From: Sphingobium sp. AP50
GTDB taxonomy: Bacteria; Pseudomonadota; Alphaproteobacteria; Sphingomonadales; Sphingomonadaceae
Reading direction: 5' to 3'
Length of the DNA stretch: 64,000 bases
NCBI RefSeq assembly: GCF_900109095.1
Contig: NZ_FNYZ01000006.1
Span: 62,001 to 126,000, forward strand
The notes beneath the pieces are model-generated. The model saw only the letters and a program-made list of their open reading frames with translations, was not told where the DNA came from and ran no database searches. Below, piece after piece: positions 26,265 through 34,612 of the stretch (position 1 is the stretch's first letter; each line of letters starts with the position of its first letter). The translations under genes and the position numbers were made by a program.

Positions 26265-26756
26265 ATGAGCTTCACCCTGAACCAACTGGCTCTGTTGCTG
26301 ATCGCGCTAGCGGTTGGCTGGTTGCTGGGCCTGATAATGAGCGGACGCGGCAAATATCGGCGGCTGTGGCGCGACGAGCAGATCGCCCATCATGCGGCCA
26401 TCAAGGAGCGCGATGCCCGGGTCGAAGCGGCCAATGCGCGAATCGCCGAACTAGAGCGGCAATCCGGGCCGATCGGTTCGGGCACCGCTACTGCCGTGGG
26501 TGGCGCCGTACATGGTCGTGATGACCTGAGCCGCATCAATGGCATAAGCCAGGCGCAGGAGGTTGCGCTGAACGAGGCAGGCTATCATCGCTATGGCCAG
26601 ATCGCGGCGCTCAATGGCGAGCAGGAAGCGACGCTGGAGGCGCGGCTGGGCCTGAAACCCGGCACGATCACGCAGGAGGACTGGCGCGGTCAGGCAACCG
26701 AACTGGAGCGCGGCCACAAGCCAGGCCTGTTCAGTCGGCTTACCGGATCGGCCTGA
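26265..26756 (+). CDS. Membrane-anchored protein with C-terminal helix-hairpin-helix-like domain (COG3743-like)
   Basis: 163-aa protein. N-terminal membrane helix (LALLLIALAVGWLLGLIM), a charged, probably coiled-coil stretch (KERDARVEAANARIAELERQ), then DDLSRINGISQAQEVALNEAGYHRYGQIAAL, the layout of the helix-hairpin-helix module in 'predicted flap-endonuclease-1-like 5' DNA nuclease' proteins. Such modules also occur at the end of ribosomal-protein-like and cell-envelope proteins without any nuclease activity, and no catalytic residues are visible. The start is set by GGAGG 9 nt before ATG 26265. It is divergent from the tRNAs and convergent with ppdK. Confidence 0.75.
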   Translation: MSFTLNQLALLLIALAVGWLLGLIMSGRGKYRRLWRDEQIAHHAAIKERDARVEAANARIAELERQSGPIGSGTATAVGGAVHGRDDLSRINGISQAQEVALNEAGYHRYGQIAALNGEQEATLEARLGLKPGTITQEDWRGQATELERGHKPGLFSRLTGSA

Positions 26757-26777
26757 ACCAATAGTCCCCGAACGAAG

Positions 26778-26805
26778 AAGGGCGGGAGTTGCCTCCCGCC
26801 CTTTT
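26778..26805. terminator. Bidirectional rho-independent terminator
   Basis: Perfect stem AAGGGCGGGAG (26778-26788) / CTCCCGCCCTT (26793-26803) with loop TTGC and T-rich flanks. It lies in the 52-bp gap between the convergent gene at 26265 and ppdK, and can serve both. Confidence 0.88.
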
Positions 26806-26808
26806 CTG

Positions 26809-29484
26809 TTATTTCTTTGCCAGAGCGGCCTGTGCCGCCGCCAGACGGGCAATCGGCACGCGATAAGGCGAGGCCGAGACATAATCGAGGCCGGTCTGCT
26901 CGCAGAAGGCGATCGAGGCCGGATCACCACCATGTTCGCCACAGATGCCCAGCTTGATGCCAGGGCGGGTCGCACGGCCGCGTTCGGCCGCCAGTTCGAT
27001 GAGTTCGCCAACGCCTTCCACATCGATGCTGACGAACGGATCGCGGGCGAAGATACCCTTGTCGACATATTGCGTCAGGAAACGGCCAGCGTCGTCACGG
27101 CTGATGCCGATCGTCGTCTGCGTCAGGTCGTTGGTGCCAAAGGAGAAGAATTCGCCGACTTCGGCGATCTCGCCAGCCTTCAACGCCGCGCGCGGCAGTT
27201 CGATCATCGTGCCGACCAGATAGTCGACCGAGGCGCCCTGCTCGGCGAAGACGTCCTTGGCGACCTGATCGACGATCGCCTTCATCAGTTCCAGTTCCTT
27301 GCGGGTCGCAACGAGCGGGATCATGACTTCGGGGATCGGCGCTTCACCGCTGCGCTGCTTCACGATCAGTGCGGCTTCGAAGATGGCGCGAGCCTGCATC
27401 TCATAGATTTCAGGATAGGTGACGCCAAGGCGGCACCCGCGATGGCCCAGCATCGGGTTGAATTCATGCAGTTCGGCGGCGCGACGCTTGAGGGTGTCGA
27501 CGCTGACACCTGCGCCCTTGGCCACTTCCTCGAACTCCGCTTCACCATGCGGCAGGAATTCGTGAAGCGGCGGATCGAGCAGGCGGATGGTCACGGGCAG
27601 GCCGGCCATCACCATGAAGATCTGCGCGAAATCGTCCCGCTGTTCGGGTAGCAGCTTGTCGAGCGCAGCGCGCCGGCCCTTCTCGCTGTCGGCCAGGATC
27701 ATCTCGCGGACCGCCGTGATGCGGGCCGCGTCGAAGAACATATGTTCGGTACGACACAGGCCCACGCCCTCGGCACCGAATTCGCGTGCGACCTTGCAGT
27801 CCTGTGGCGTTTCGGCGTTGGCGCGAACCTTGAGGCGACGGACCTTGTCGGCCCAGCCCATCAGGATGCCGAAATCGCCGGCCAGTTCGGGCTGCACGGT
27901 CGGCACTTCACCCGCCATGACTTCGCCGGTGGCGCCGTCGATGGTCAGGATATCGCCTTCCTTCAGTTCCCGGCTGCCGATGCGCAGGATTTTCGCCTTG
28001 TTGTCGATCGACAGGCTGCCCGCACCGGAGACGCAGGGGCGGCCCATGCCGCGTGCCACCACGGCCGCGTGCGACGTCATGCCGCCGCGCGCGGTCAGGA
28101 TGCCCTTGGCCGCGTGCATGCCGTGAATGTCTTCCGGGCTGGTTTCGACACGGACGAGGATGACCGAATCGCCCAGTTCGTTGCGACGCTCGGCGGTGTC
28201 GGCATCGAACACGATCGCGCCACTGGCCGCACCCGGCGAGGCGGGCAGGCCCTTGGTCAGCACATCGCGCGGAGCCTTGGGATCGAGGGTCGGATGGAGC
28301 AACTGGTCGAGCGCGGCGGGATCGACGCGGGCGACGGCTTCCTCCTCGCTGATCAGGCCTTCATTCGCCATTTCGACCGCGATCTTCAATGCGGCCTTGG
28401 CGGTGCGCTTGCCAGAACGGGTCTGGAGCATCCAGAGCTTGCCCTGCTGCACCGTGAATTCGATGTCCTGCATGTCGCGATAATGGGTTTCGAGGATCTG
28501 GAACACCTTCGCCAGTTCGGCATAGGTTTCCGGCATCGCCTCTTCCATCGACAGCGGCTTGGCCCCTGCCCGCTCGCGCGCCTGAAGGGTCAGATATTGC
28601 GGCGTGCGGATGCCTGCCACAACGTCCTCACCCTGGGCGTTGATCAGATATTCGCCATAATAGGCATTTTCGCCGGTGGCCGGATCGCGGGTGAAGGCCA
28701 CGCCGGTCGCCGACGTGTCGCCCATATTGCCGAACACCATCGCCTGCACATTGACGGCGGTGCCCCAGTCACCGGGGATCGAGTTCAGGCGGCGATAGAC
28801 CTTCGCACGGTCGGCCTGCCAGGAACCGAACACGGCCGAAATCGCGCCCCAGAGCTGATCATGCACGTCCTGCGGGAAAGGCTTGTCCCACAGCTTGGCA
28901 ACCAGCGCCTTATATTCGGTGACCAGCGCCTTCCAGTCGTCGGCGGTCATTTCGGTGTCGAGGGTATAGCCCTGATCTTCCTTGGCGATTTCGAGGGCTT
29001 CCTCGAACGCGCCATGATCGAGTTCGAGCACCACGTCGCAATACATCTGGATGAAGCGGCGATAGCTGTCCCAGGCGAAACGCTCGTCGCCCGACGCCGT
29101 GGCAAGGCCGAGCACGGTTTCGTCGTTGAGGCCGAGGTTGAGGACGGTGTCCATCATGCCGGGCATGGAGATGCGCGCGCCCGAACGGACCGACACCAGC
29201 AGCGGATCGGCCGCGTCGCCGAACTTCTTGCCGGTGATGCCCTCGATATGGGCGATGCCGTTGGCGACTTCCGCCTTCAGGCTGTCGGGATAGACGCCGC
29301 CATCGGTATAATAGCGGGTGCACATTTCGGTGGTGATGGTGAAGCCCGGCGGAACCGGCAGGCCGATGGCGGCCATGCCGTCCAGATTCGCGCCCTTGCC
29401 GCCCAGCAGGTTCTTGTCACCCTTGCCCCCATCATTCACGCCGCCGCCGAAACGATAGACATAGCGTGTCGAAGTGGTGCTCAT
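26809..29484 (-). CDS. ppdK: Pyruvate, phosphate dikinase
   Basis: Interconverts pyruvate, ATP and Pi with phosphoenolpyruvate, AMP and PPi; a gluconeogenic or glycolytic valve in sphingomonads. The protein is about 891 aa. It shows the nucleotide-binding start GGKGANLDGMAAIGLPVPPGFTI, SVRSGARISMPGMMDTVLNLG, the swivelling phospho-His domain GGMTSHAAVVARGMGRPCV and the PEP-binding barrel ending in GICGEHGGDP with the catalytic Cys. Several in-frame starts exist; ATG 29484 (MSTTSTRYVYRFG, preceded by GAGG) is used, while ATG 29508 has a GGGAG about 10 nt upstream and is equally credible. Confidence 0.96.
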   Translation of the reverse strand: MSTTSTRYVYRFGGGVNDGGKGDKNLLGGKGANLDGMAAIGLPVPPGFTITTEMCTRYYTDGGVYPDSLKAEVANGIAHIEGITGKKFGDAADPLLVSVRSGARISMPGMMDTVLNLGLNDETVLGLATASGDERFAWDSYRRFIQMYCDVVLELDHGAFEEALEIAKEDQGYTLDTEMTADDWKALVTEYKALVAKLWDKPFPQDVHDQLWGAISAVFGSWQADRAKVYRRLNSIPGDWGTAVNVQAMVFGNMGDTSATGVAFTRDPATGENAYYGEYLINAQGEDVVAGIRTPQYLTLQARERAGAKPLSMEEAMPETYAELAKVFQILETHYRDMQDIEFTVQQGKLWMLQTRSGKRTAKAALKIAVEMANEGLISEEEAVARVDPAALDQLLHPTLDPKAPRDVLTKGLPASPGAASGAIVFDADTAERRNELGDSVILVRVETSPEDIHGMHAAKGILTARGGMTSHAAVVARGMGRPCVSGAGSLSIDNKAKILRIGSRELKEGDILTIDGATGEVMAGEVPTVQPELAGDFGILMGWADKVRRLKVRANAETPQDCKVAREFGAEGVGLCRTEHMFFDAARITAVREMILADSEKGRRAALDKLLPEQRDDFAQIFMVMAGLPVTIRLLDPPLHEFLPHGEAEFEEVAKGAGVSVDTLKRRAAELHEFNPMLGHRGCRLGVTYPEIYEMQARAIFEAALIVKQRSGEAPIPEVMIPLVATRKELELMKAIVDQVAKDVFAEQGASVDYLVGTMIELPRAALKAGEIAEVGEFFSFGTNDLTQTTIGISRDDAGRFLTQYVDKGIFARDPFVSIDVEGVGELIELAAERGRATRPGIKLGICGEHGGDPASIAFCEQTGLDYVSASPYRVPIARLAAAQAALAKK

Positions 29485-29560
29485 CTGGGCCTCATCCGTC
29501 ATTACCATAGTAGCGGCTCTCCCTGCACTGATTGCCGTGGTTGTGCGTTGCAATAATAAT

Positions 29561-29575
29561 GCCGCAATTAGCGGC
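29561..29575 (-). terminator. Possible weak terminator or leader hairpin after glyS
   Basis: On the minus strand GCCGC-taatt-GCGGC is followed by ATTATTATTG. The stem is only 5 bp. It lies 74 bp after the glyS stop and about 50-80 bp before the ppdK start, in an AT-rich gap (29509-29648) that must also hold the ppdK promoter. Confidence 0.3.
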
Positions 29576-29648
29576 GTAAAGTCTTGGACGATAGGATTTA
29601 TCGCGCTTAACTTCGCATATTTCCCGTAAATATCAGAATATTCTTACC

Positions 29649-31781
29649 TCACCCGGCAATTTTCGAAAAGTCTGCAACATTGTGCACTGCATCACGAACC
29701 CGCGCCAGCAATGCGAGGCGAGTCGTGCGCTTCGCCGGATCGGTGTCATTGACCATGACGGTATCGAAGAAGGCGTCGATCGGCGCCCGCAATGTCGCCA
29801 GTGCGGCCATGGCGCCTTCGAAGGCTTCGTCCGCCACCGCCTGCGCCGCGCGCGGTTCCGCCGCGTCCAGCGCCGCGATCAGGTCAGCTTCTGCTTTTTC
29901 GGGGGTGTAGGACAGTTCCGAAAAGCTCACCCCAGCATCCGCTGGCATGACGGAATTAGGTGCTTCCTTCTTCAGGATGTTCGCGGCGCGCTTGTAGCCG
30001 GCGAGCAGATTGGCGCCGTCGTCGGTCGCGACGAAGGACTGAAGCGCCTTCACGCGGGCGAGCAGGCGGACAAGATCATCCTCTCCGCCAAGCGCAAACA
30101 CCGCGTCGATCAGGTCGTGACGAACACCGGCTTCCTTCTGCTGGACCTTGAGGCGGTCGGCGAAGAAATTGTTCAAATCAGCCGTTGCCTGCGACGAAAA
30201 GATAGGCCTTTCCGCCCAAAGTCGCAAAGTTTCGAGCGAAAATCGAAGATTGTTCCGAGTGATGAGCTGAATGACGCCCAGTACGGCACGACGAAGAGCA
30301 AACGGATCCTTGGAACCCGTGGGCTTTTCGTCGATGTCGAAAAAGCTCCAAATGCTATCAAGCTTGTCCGCAAGGCTTACCGCGACCGTTACCGGCGCAA
30401 CCGGCACATCATCGCCTTGTCCGGCGGGCTTATAATGATCCCGGATGGCATCAGCGACGGCATCGGGAAGGCCTTCCGCGCGCGTATAATAGCCCCCCAT
30501 AATTCCCTGCAACTCAGGAAATTCGCCAACCATTTCGGTAACGAGATCGGCTTTAGAGAGGCGAGCAGCGGTTGAGACGCTGTTGAAAAGCTCGGTTTCG
30601 GAGCCCCCAGATACTGGCTTCACTATTTTGGTATCAACCAACAAGCGAGCCAATTTGACGACCCGCTCCACCTTGTCGGCGACGGTACCCAGCTTTTCGT
30701 GGAAGGTGATGCGTTCCAGCTTCTGGGCATGTTCGGCCAGCGTCTTGCGGGTCGAGCGGCGGCGTGCGGCCCCCGTGCCCTCATGATGCCACTGATCCTC
30801 TTCCCAGAAATGGCGCGCGTCGCTGAGGCGGGCAGCCAGCACCTTGCGGTTGCCCTCCACGATCGCCACGCCGCCATCGATCGCGTCGATATTGGCGGTG
30901 CAGATGAAGGCGGGCGCCAGTTTCCCCGCTGCGTCGCGCAGCACGAAATATTTCTGGTTGATCCGCAGGGTTAGCTGAATGACTTCGGGCGGCACCTCAA
31001 GGAAGGCCGGGTCGAAATCGCCCAGCAGCGGCACCGGCCATTCGGTCAGACCCGCATTTTCCGCGACGAGCCCCTTGTCCTCGATCACGCTATAGCCCTG
31101 CGCGGCGGCGGCTTCACTGGCCTTTGCCTCGATGATCGCCTGCCGTTCCTGATGGCTGGCGATGACATAGGCGGCGCGCAGCTTTGCGGCATAATCGTCG
31201 GCGCCGTCGATGGTGACGGGGCCGGTCGAATGGAAGCGATGGCCCACGGTTTCGCGACCGGCGACGATGCCGTCAATCTCGATCGCGATCACCTCGCCAC
31301 CCAGCAGCGCGACGATGCCCTGCAAGGGGCGGACCCAGCGCAGGCTTTCGGTGGTCTGGCTGGCGGTGCCCCAGCGCATCGACTTGGGCCAGGGGAAGGC
31401 GCGCACGACGGCGGGCACGGCCTGCGCCAGCACATCGGCGGTGGCGCGGCCGGGCTTGTTCACCACGGCGAACCAGACGCCGTCGCGATCCTCCAGTTGA
31501 TCCTGGGTCAGGCCGGTCTTGCGCAGGAAGCCGTCCAGCGCCTGCGCGGGAGCGCTGGTGCGGGGGCCTTTGAATTCCTCGCTGACTGCCGCGGTTTCCA
31601 GCGGCAGGCCGCGCGCGATCAGCGCAAGGCGGCGGGGCGTGACGAAACTGTCGATCGCGGCGGGCTTCAGCCCGGCCTTCGCCAGTTCTTCGGCAAAGAG
31701 GCGGGCAAGATCGTCCGACGCCTTCAATTGCATGCGCGCGGGGATTTCTTCGCAGCGCAGTTCGAGGAGGAAATCGGTCAT
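29649..31781 (-). CDS. glyS: Glycyl-tRNA synthetase, beta subunit
   Basis: Beta chain of the alpha2-beta2 bacterial glycyl-tRNA synthetase, needed for tRNA binding. 710 aa (E. coli 689). Landmarks: [17 protein letters not shown] at the start, the central HD-like region (ITFHEKLGTVADKVERVVKLA, SKADLVTEMVGEFPELQGIMGGYYTRAEGL) and the C-terminal anticodon-binding region. Start ATG 31781 overlaps the glyQ stop by one base (TAATG). Two oddities are described separately: a low-GC block at about 30170-30670, and a palindromic repeat read as coding sequence at 29926-29953. The frame is intact throughout. Confidence 0.95.
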   Translation of the reverse strand: MTDFLLELRCEEIPARMQLKASDDLARLFAEELAKAGLKPAAIDSFVTPRRLALIARGLPLETAAVSEEFKGPRTSAPAQALDGFLRKTGLTQDQLEDRDGVWFAVVNKPGRATADVLAQAVPAVVRAFPWPKSMRWGTASQTTESLRWVRPLQGIVALLGGEVIAIEIDGIVAGRETVGHRFHSTGPVTIDGADDYAAKLRAAYVIASHQERQAIIEAKASEAAAAQGYSVIEDKGLVAENAGLTEWPVPLLGDFDPAFLEVPPEVIQLTLRINQKYFVLRDAAGKLAPAFICTANIDAIDGGVAIVEGNRKVLAARLSDARHFWEEDQWHHEGTGAARRRSTRKTLAEHAQKLERITFHEKLGTVADKVERVVKLARLLVDTKIVKPVSGGSETELFNSVSTAARLSKADLVTEMVGEFPELQGIMGGYYTRAEGLPDAVADAIRDHYKPAGQGDDVPVAPVTVAVSLADKLDSIWSFFDIDEKPTGSKDPFALRRAVLGVIQLITRNNLRFSLETLRLWAERPIFSSQATADLNNFFADRLKVQQKEAGVRHDLIDAVFALGGEDDLVRLLARVKALQSFVATDDGANLLAGYKRAANILKKEAPNSVMPADAGVSFSELSYTPEKAEADLIAALDAAEPRAAQAVADEAFEGAMAALATLRAPIDAFFDTVMVNDTDPAKRTTRLALLARVRDAVHNVADFSKIAG
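29926..29953. repeat. REP-like palindrome inside the glyS coding region
   Basis: On the minus strand, CCGTCATGCCAGC-ggat-GCTGGGG: a 'cgtcat' lead followed by a small stem (29932-29936 with 29941-29945), resembling the start of the intergenic repeat at 50978-51067. In frame it encodes about VMPADAGVS, in a linker near the GlyS C-terminal domain. Confidence 0.5.
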
Positions 31782-32680
31782 TAGGCAGTCCACCCCGGAA
31801 ATTTCGCGGCCCATTCTTCGGCGTTGGTGGCGATCCATGCTTCGCAGCTGCCCTTGGCCATGTCGCGCACCTGGCCCATATAGCTGGCGCGTTCCTGCAC
31901 GGAGATGACGCCGCGCGCCTGGAGCAGGTTGAACACATGGCTGGCCTTGATCGCCTGATCATAGGCGGCGAGCGGGACGCCATTGTCGATGCACTGGCGC
32001 CATTCGGACTGGCAATCCTTGAACCAGCGGAACAGCTTTTCGGTGTCGGCGACCTCGAAATTCCATTTCGACATCTGCTGTTCATTGGCCAGGAACACGT
32101 CGCCATAGGTGACGCCGGCATCATTGAACTTCAGGTCATAGACGCTGTCGACGCCCTGAATATACATGGCGAGGCGTTCGAGGCCATAGGTCAGTTCGCC
32201 CGCGACCGGCTTGCAGTCATAGCCGCCCATCTGCTGGAAATAGGTGAACTGGGTGACTTCCATCCCGTCGCACCAGACTTCCCAGCCAAGGCCCCAGGCG
32301 CCCAGCGTCGGGCTTTCCCAGTCATCCTCGACGAAACGGATGTCATGCACCAGCGGATCGATGCCGATTTCCTTCAGCGATCCCAGATAGAGATCCTGAA
32401 GGTTCGCCGGCGACGGCTTCATGATCACCTGATATTGGTAATAATGCTGGAGCCGGTTGGGGTTTTCGCCATAGCGGCCGTCGGTCGGGCGGCGGCTGGG
32501 CTGGACATAGGCGGCGTTCCAGGGCTGAGGCCCCAGCGCGCGCAGCGTGGTCGCCGGGTGGAAGGTGCCTGCGCCGACTTCCATGTCATAGGGTTGCAGG
32601 ATGACGCAGCCCTGCTTCCCCCAATAGGCATGGAGGGTCAGGATCAGGTCCTGGAAGGAAAGCACTTTGCCTTCGGCCAC
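31781..32680 (-). CDS. glyQ: Glycyl-tRNA synthetase, alpha subunit
   Basis: Catalytic subunit that activates glycine. 299 aa (E. coli 303) with the class II landmarks [35 protein letters not shown] in the first 40 residues. It continues with [20 protein letters not shown] and [21 protein letters not shown]. It continues directly into glyS. The 139-bp gap upstream (32681-32819) separates it from the divergent TraB-family gene and should contain both promoters; no convincing -35/-10 pair was read. Confidence 0.97.
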   Translation of the reverse strand: MAEGKVLSFQDLILTLHAYWGKQGCVILQPYDMEVGAGTFHPATTLRALGPQPWNAAYVQPSRRPTDGRYGENPNRLQHYYQYQVIMKPSPANLQDLYLGSLKEIGIDPLVHDIRFVEDDWESPTLGAWGLGWEVWCDGMEVTQFTYFQQMGGYDCKPVAGELTYGLERLAMYIQGVDSVYDLKFNDAGVTYGDVFLANEQQMSKWNFEVADTEKLFRWFKDCQSEWRQCIDNGVPLAAYDQAIKASHVFNLLQARGVISVQERASYMGQVRDMAKGSCEAWIATNAEEWAAKFPGWTA

Positions 32681-32819
32681 GGATAGTCCTTTTATACGCT
32701 ATATGCTGATTTTTGTGGCTCGCGCCTTGGCCCATGCCATTGTTACGGTCAAGGGAAAGCGGCGGCAAACAGGGTTAAGCCGCTTGCCGGAACGCAGCAT
32801 GCACCCCATTGAAGGGGAT

Positions 32820-33725
32820 ATGAAGATATTCCCCACCCTGCTGCGCCTGATCGGCCCGGCCCTGCTGCTGGTCGGCGGCACGGCGCAGGCCCGTGCGCCA
32901 ATCTCCAAAAGCGTCGTCGCCACCCCTGCCCTGTGGCAGGTGAAGGATGCCGATACGACCATCTGGCTGTTCGGCACCGTCCATGTGATGAAGCCGGATA
33001 TCGACTGGTTCGGCGGCAGGGTGAAGAAGGCGTTCGACGGGTCCGACCAGCTGGTGCTGGAGATTATCGAGCCGGACGATCCGCAGGCGCTGAGCGCGAC
33101 CATGGCGCAGATGGCGATCGCGAAGGACGGGGTGAAGCTGTCCGACCGGCTGACGCCGGAGGCGCGGACGACATATCAGGCGGCGATGGAGGCCAATGGC
33201 CTGCCCTGGCAGACATTCGACATGTTCAACCCGTGGATGAGCGGCATGGCTCTGTCCGTCGCGCCGCTGGAGAAGCTGGGATACAAGAGCGATATCGGCG
33301 CGGAGAAGATATTGCGCGCCGCCGCACAGGATGCGGGCAAGAAGGTCGACGCGCTGGAGACGGTGGAGCAGCAGGTTGGCTTCTTTGCGGGTCTGCCGAT
33401 GGACCAGCAGGTGCAGTTCCTGAACGCCACGGTCGATGGCTTGCCGGAGATGGAGACGGAGTTCGCTAGCCTGCTGCGCTATTGGCAGGCAGGGCAGCCG
33501 GACAAGCTGGCCAAGTCCATGAACGAGTCGCTGGAGGCGACGCCGGAACTGGCGCAGGTGCTGCTGACCGGGCGCAACGCCAATTGGGCGAAATGGATCA
33601 AAGCGCGTCTGGACCAGCCGGGCACTGTGTTCGTCGCGGTGGGCGCGGGCCATCTGGCCGGCAAGGGCAGCGTGCAGGATCAGTTGAAGGCGCTCGGCAT
33701 CGCCACGCGCCGCGTCAAGGAGTGA
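32820..33725 (+). CDS. TraB/GumN-family exported protein (paralogue 1)
   Basis: 301-aa protein with a Sec signal peptide (MKIFPTLLRLIGPALLLVGGTAQA, cleavage probably after AQA). The mature part has the TraB/PrgY-GumN (TIKI-like) core: LWQVKDADTTIWLFGTVHVMKPD with the conserved GTxH, an ALETVEQQ motif in the middle and FVAVGAGHLAG near the end. The family is thought to contain metallopeptidase-like enzymes, but bacterial substrates are unknown. An AAGGGG site precedes the ATG. The paralogue begins 5 bp downstream. Confidence 0.85.
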   Translation: MKIFPTLLRLIGPALLLVGGTAQARAPISKSVVATPALWQVKDADTTIWLFGTVHVMKPDIDWFGGRVKKAFDGSDQLVLEIIEPDDPQALSATMAQMAIAKDGVKLSDRLTPEARTTYQAAMEANGLPWQTFDMFNPWMSGMALSVAPLEKLGYKSDIGAEKILRAAAQDAGKKVDALETVEQQVGFFAGLPMDQQVQFLNATVDGLPEMETEFASLLRYWQAGQPDKLAKSMNESLEATPELAQVLLTGRNANWAKWIKARLDQPGTVFVAVGAGHLAGKGSVQDQLKALGIATRRVKE

Positions 33726-33730
33726 CATAG

Positions 33731-34612
33731 ATGCGCAGGATGAGCCGCCTTCTCGCCCTCTTCGCCCTGACGCTGGCCGCCGCTTGCAGCAAGGCGCCGG
33801 AAGCACCGCCACCGCAGGGTGGCCCGGCGCTGTGGCAGGTGCAGCGCGGCGCCTTCAAGGGCTGGCTGTTCGGGACCATCCATGTGCTGCCCCATGACGT
33901 GGCGTGGGATACGCCGACGATCAAGGAAGCGATGGCCGGCGCGGACCGTTTAATTCTGGAGGCGGCGGACCTTCAGGATGAACAGAAGACGCTGGGCCTG
34001 TTTGAGAAGATGGGGCGTAGCCCCGGCCTGCCACCGCTGGAGCAGCGTGTTCCGGCGGAGGAAAAGGCGGCGCTGGACAAGGCGATGCGCGATGGCGGCA
34101 CCAACACGCAATTGCTGTCTGGTTATGAAAGCTGGGCGGCGGCGATGCTGTTGTCGGCCGCCAGCCAGCAGGATCTGGGCGTCAGCCAGAGTGACGGCGT
34201 CGAGCCGGTGCTGATCGACACGTTCAAGAAGGCGAAGAAGCCGATCGGCGGGCTGGAGACGGTGGAGCGGCAGTTCGGCGCCTTCGATACGCTGCCCGAA
34301 GCGGCGCAATCCCGGCTGCTGGTGCAGACCGTGCATGAGGCCAAGGGGATGAAGGCGCTCTATGACCGCATCCTCAAGGCCTGGCTGAAGGGCGATATGG
34401 AGGCGATCGCCAAGGAAGATGAAGTCGGCGAGCAACCCGACCCGATGGTCGAGGAAGCGATATTGGTGCAGCGCAACCGGGACTGGGTAAAGGCGATCGA
34501 GCCGATGACGGGCAAGCCGTTCATCGCGGTGGGCGCGGGGCATCTGACGGGTCGCGAAAATCTGATCGACCTGCTGGAGGCGCGGGGCTTTACCGTCACC
34601 CGTATCCAGTGA
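33731..34612 (+). CDS. TraB/GumN-family lipoprotein (paralogue 2)
   Basis: 293-aa paralogue of the preceding gene, with the same three motifs (WLFGTIHVLPHD, GLETVERQ, FIAVGAGHLTG). It starts with a lipoprotein signal (MRRMSRLLALFALTLAAAC) ending in a Cys at residue 19, then a Pro/Ala-rich tether. The pair therefore puts one form free in the periplasm and one on a membrane. Its TGA stop abuts the stop of the convergent glycosyltransferase-like gene with no base between (TGATCA at 34610-34615). Confidence 0.85.
   Translation: MRRMSRLLALFALTLAAACSKAPEAPPPQGGPALWQVQRGAFKGWLFGTIHVLPHDVAWDTPTIKEAMAGADRLILEAADLQDEQKTLGLFEKMGRSPGLPPLEQRVPAEEKAALDKAMRDGGTNTQLLSGYESWAAAMLLSAASQQDLGVSQSDGVEPVLIDTFKKAKKPIGGLETVERQFGAFDTLPEAAQSRLLVQTVHEAKGMKALYDRILKAWLKGDMEAIAKEDEVGEQPDPMVEEAILVQRNRDWVKAIEPMTGKPFIAVGAGHLTGRENLIDLLEARGFTVTRIQ

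Noticed and set aside
26007..26285. Minus-strand open frame containing PVAQLDRASDYESEGRTFE
   Set aside because: This is the well-known false protein made by translating a tRNA gene; it lies over tRNA-Arg copy 1 and its flank. The similar frame ending at 25899 is the same artefact.
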